12,924 nucleotides of DNA, from contig JBEKNT010000349.1 of the NCBI GenBank assembly GCA_049522565.1, forward strand, positions 1 to 12,924, given 5' to 3'. Positions within the stretch are counted from its first letter, which is position 1, and every line of letters begins with the position of its first letter. Below the pieces are notes generated by a model that ran no database searches, had not been told where the DNA came from, and was given only the letters and a program-made list of their open reading frames with translations. Position numbers and translations under genes: made by a program. This stretch comes from JASHVB01 sp049522565 (GTDB lineage Bacteria; Pseudomonadota; Alphaproteobacteria; Acetobacterales; Acetobacteraceae). Positions 12,301-12,924 of the stretch are shown here, piece by piece.

Positions 12301-12924
12301 GACCATGACGCCGTTCAGCGGCTGGCGCGCGCGGGTCCGTTTCAGCAGGTTGAGGAAGGCGTCCCAGCCGGCCTTGTCCACCGCAGCGTCGGAATCCTGC
12401 GTGGTGTAGCGGCCGGCGGTGTCGATCAGCACCGCGTCCTCGGTGAACCACCAGTCGCACATCCGGGTGCCGCCGACGCCGGCCACCGCGCTCTGGCCCA
12501 TTTCCGCGGCGAGCGGGAATTTCAGGCCGGCATTCAGCAGCGCCGTCGTCTTGCCGGCGCCGGGCGGGCCGATGATGGCGTACCACGGTTGCTCATACAG
12601 ATAACCGCGCGTGCCGGAGGCCTTCTTCAGCAGGTTCAGCGCGGTGGTGAGCTTGTCGCGCATCGCCGCCACTTCTTCCGCCGATGCGGCGGCAGTGGGA
12701 TCTTCCTTGGGGCCGGCGGCGATGCCCTCGACCAGCGCGGCGTCGTTCTTCTTGCGGCGCCGGTCGAGCCAGAAATTCACCCCGAGCCAGATCAGCACCA
12801 TCACCGCGATGATCGCGGCGCGGGTGATCCAGGATTCGAGGAACGAGAGGAACGGGCCGAACCACCAGACGAGCAAGGACAGCAGGACGACGCCGATAAA
12901 GCTCAGGAACCAGCGGGAGCCGAG
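9364..12924 (-). CDS. tssM: Type VI secretion membrane-complex ATPase-like protein TssM (IcmF), 5' end cut by window edge
   Basis: TssM is the large inner-membrane protein that, with TssL and TssJ, forms the channel-like complex anchoring the T6SS baseplate. 1186 residues are visible with no stop before the window end, so a few N-terminal residues are missing. In visible numbering: TM1 (about 4-25), TM2 (about 34-52), a cytoplasmic NTPase domain with intact Walker A GPPGAGKT (119-126) and DTAG (168-171), TM3 (about 430-453), then a long periplasmic IcmF/DUF1215 region. The C-terminus ends in NPFAPGMLHDFRCPGL, typical of the family. An Ala/Ser-rich linker (DNA about 10356-10541) and a Gly/Ala/Pro patch (about 10175-10235) interrupt the periplasmic part. 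A TTG at 12876 could be read as a start, but the frame continues upstream with a good membrane segment (RWFLSFIGVVLLSLL), so the true start lies outside. tagF and pppA follow. Confidence 0.95.
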   Translation of the reverse strand, partial: LGSRWFLSFIGVVLLSLLVWWFGPFLSFLESWITRAAIIAVMVLIWLGVNFWLDRRRKKNDAALVEGIAAGPKEDPTAAASAEEVAAMRDKLTTALNLLKKASGTRGYLYEQPWYAIIGPPGAGKTTALLNAGLKFPLAAEMGQSAVAGVGGTRMCDWWFTEDAVLIDTAGRYTTQDSDAAVDKAGWDAFLNLLKRTRARQPLNGVMVAIALSDIAAAPQHERLAHARAIRRRVKELSDQLGVKVPVYALFTKADLIAGFMEFFDDLDREKRGQVWGMTFPLNKSETGTAAAFTTEFSLLVQRLNERLLDRLQAERSPDKRTAIAGFPAQVASLQTPLAEFVGEAFGGSRLDPAPFLRGIYLTSGTQEGSPIDRLTGAMARSFGIDAQRAPTLRPEAGRSYFLTRLLKDVIFGEATLVSRDPGAVRRNRLAYIGVAAVAALVAVLGAAALIQTRSINSTATAQSDDALAAYTKAAQALPLDPVNDANLPAVAPVLDMARALPFGVDARPTPWQFFPGLDQTGKLGEGAKQVYVHAVDNILFPRLIFRLEAQMRQNFNNPAFLYQATKVYLMLGSLGPLDRNTVKAWMHYDWQAAYPGPAAQPIRDSLEKHLAFMLDQPLPKVTLDGALVEDARRTFSRVTLADRVYASIQNSPQASALPPWRPADPLGTTGVGVFYRRSGAPLTDGIPGFYTVDGFYKVLLPQLPLATRQVASESWVLGKQSEIDPASPQVLNLQSDVVKLYTNDYAKQWDGLLNDIDVTPLTNLQQAVQALYVLSSPQSPMRDLLAGITHQLALAQAAPQSPGAAGLLAGATQAASAAGAVSSTAASAANASTVGSSIANPFAGMFATTNGQPAPPPGKVIDDRYAALIAFVGKPPGAPIDAALKLLNDLQVQLAQVANAGPGAAAAPPAGGSDPAQMLQAEAARDPQPAQRWLAALAMSGNSQRSAGSKKAAAAAFNAPGGPASLCQQAVTGRYPFTAGSPNGIPLDDFGRLFGPNGMINQFFNTQLRPFVDTSGATWKAQPVAGVAPPVSPGDLAQFQRAAAIGELFFAGGGAQPSVRFDITPETLDAGAKQVTLELGGQPINYAHGPQRATSITWPGPNGMDSARLVFEPAPSSGPPVLSANGPWALFRLFDQGTLQQAGSSERYTLTFHMGDRQASFEIRAGSVLNPFAPGMLHDFRCPGL
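10356..10541 (-). other. Ala/Ser-rich low-complexity linker inside TssM
   Basis: This ~60-residue stretch of the periplasmic region is almost all Ala, Ser, Gly and Thr, ending in a Pro-rich PAPPPGK. It separates an upstream helical part from the segment starting VIDDRYAALIAF and reads as a flexible linker. The frame is intact through it. Confidence 0.65.

Noticed and set aside
12874..12876. TTG as the start codon of tssM
   Set aside because: The frame stays open to the window end and encodes a first membrane segment (RWFLSFIGVVLLSLL) expected in TssM, so the real start is outside the window.

Overview
The window is high-GC DNA (roughly 70% G+C by eye) from what looks like an alphaproteobacterium, most likely of the Acetobacteraceae. 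That placement is an inference. It rests on an aminoglycoside-phosphotransferase-fold homoserine kinase overlapping RNase HI, on palindromic intergenic repeats built around CGTCATGGCC...CCGGCCAT, on a GATTG..TCGCTTCGCT.GCAATGACG repeat, and on two small lipoproteins of a kind I associate with that family. No RNA gene, CRISPR array, transposase or integrase is visible.

Left part (1-2101). Positions 1-217 carry a palindromic repeat cluster. Two overlapping minus-strand genes follow: thrB (threonine synthesis) and rnhA (RNA:DNA hybrid removal). The roughly 450 bases upstream of thrB hold no convincing gene. ispH, which often precedes this pair in Alphaproteobacteria, is absent.

Middle part (2102-7328), all on the plus strand. 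First comes a small lipoprotein. Next is a tightly coupled trio: nudC (NAD(H) pyrophosphatase), a second small lipoprotein and a DUF488 protein, joined by 4-base start/stop overlaps. After a hairpin repeat come mepA (penicillin-insensitive murein endopeptidase, with its metal ligands and all six cysteines) and a two-transmembrane, Cache-like/HAMP/HisKA_3 sensor kinase of the NarX/DesK class with no response regulator in view.

Right part (7329-12924). A gene-free convergent junction of about 530 bases contains an exact 44-bp tandem duplication, one copy of which forms a 40-bp near-perfect inverted repeat. Beyond it, on the minus strand, is the tail of a type VI secretion operon: tssM (membrane-complex ATPase, 5' end cut by the window edge), tagF (post-translational repressor) and a PP2C phosphatase of the PppA type. 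tagF and pppA overlap by 4 bases. The rest of the T6SS, including any PpkA kinase or Fha protein, would lie beyond position 12924.

I found no system here that I can call new. The features most worth a second look are the nudC/lipoprotein/DUF488 coupling, the orphan kinase beside a murein hydrolase, the separate but coupled tagF-pppA pair, and the repeats.
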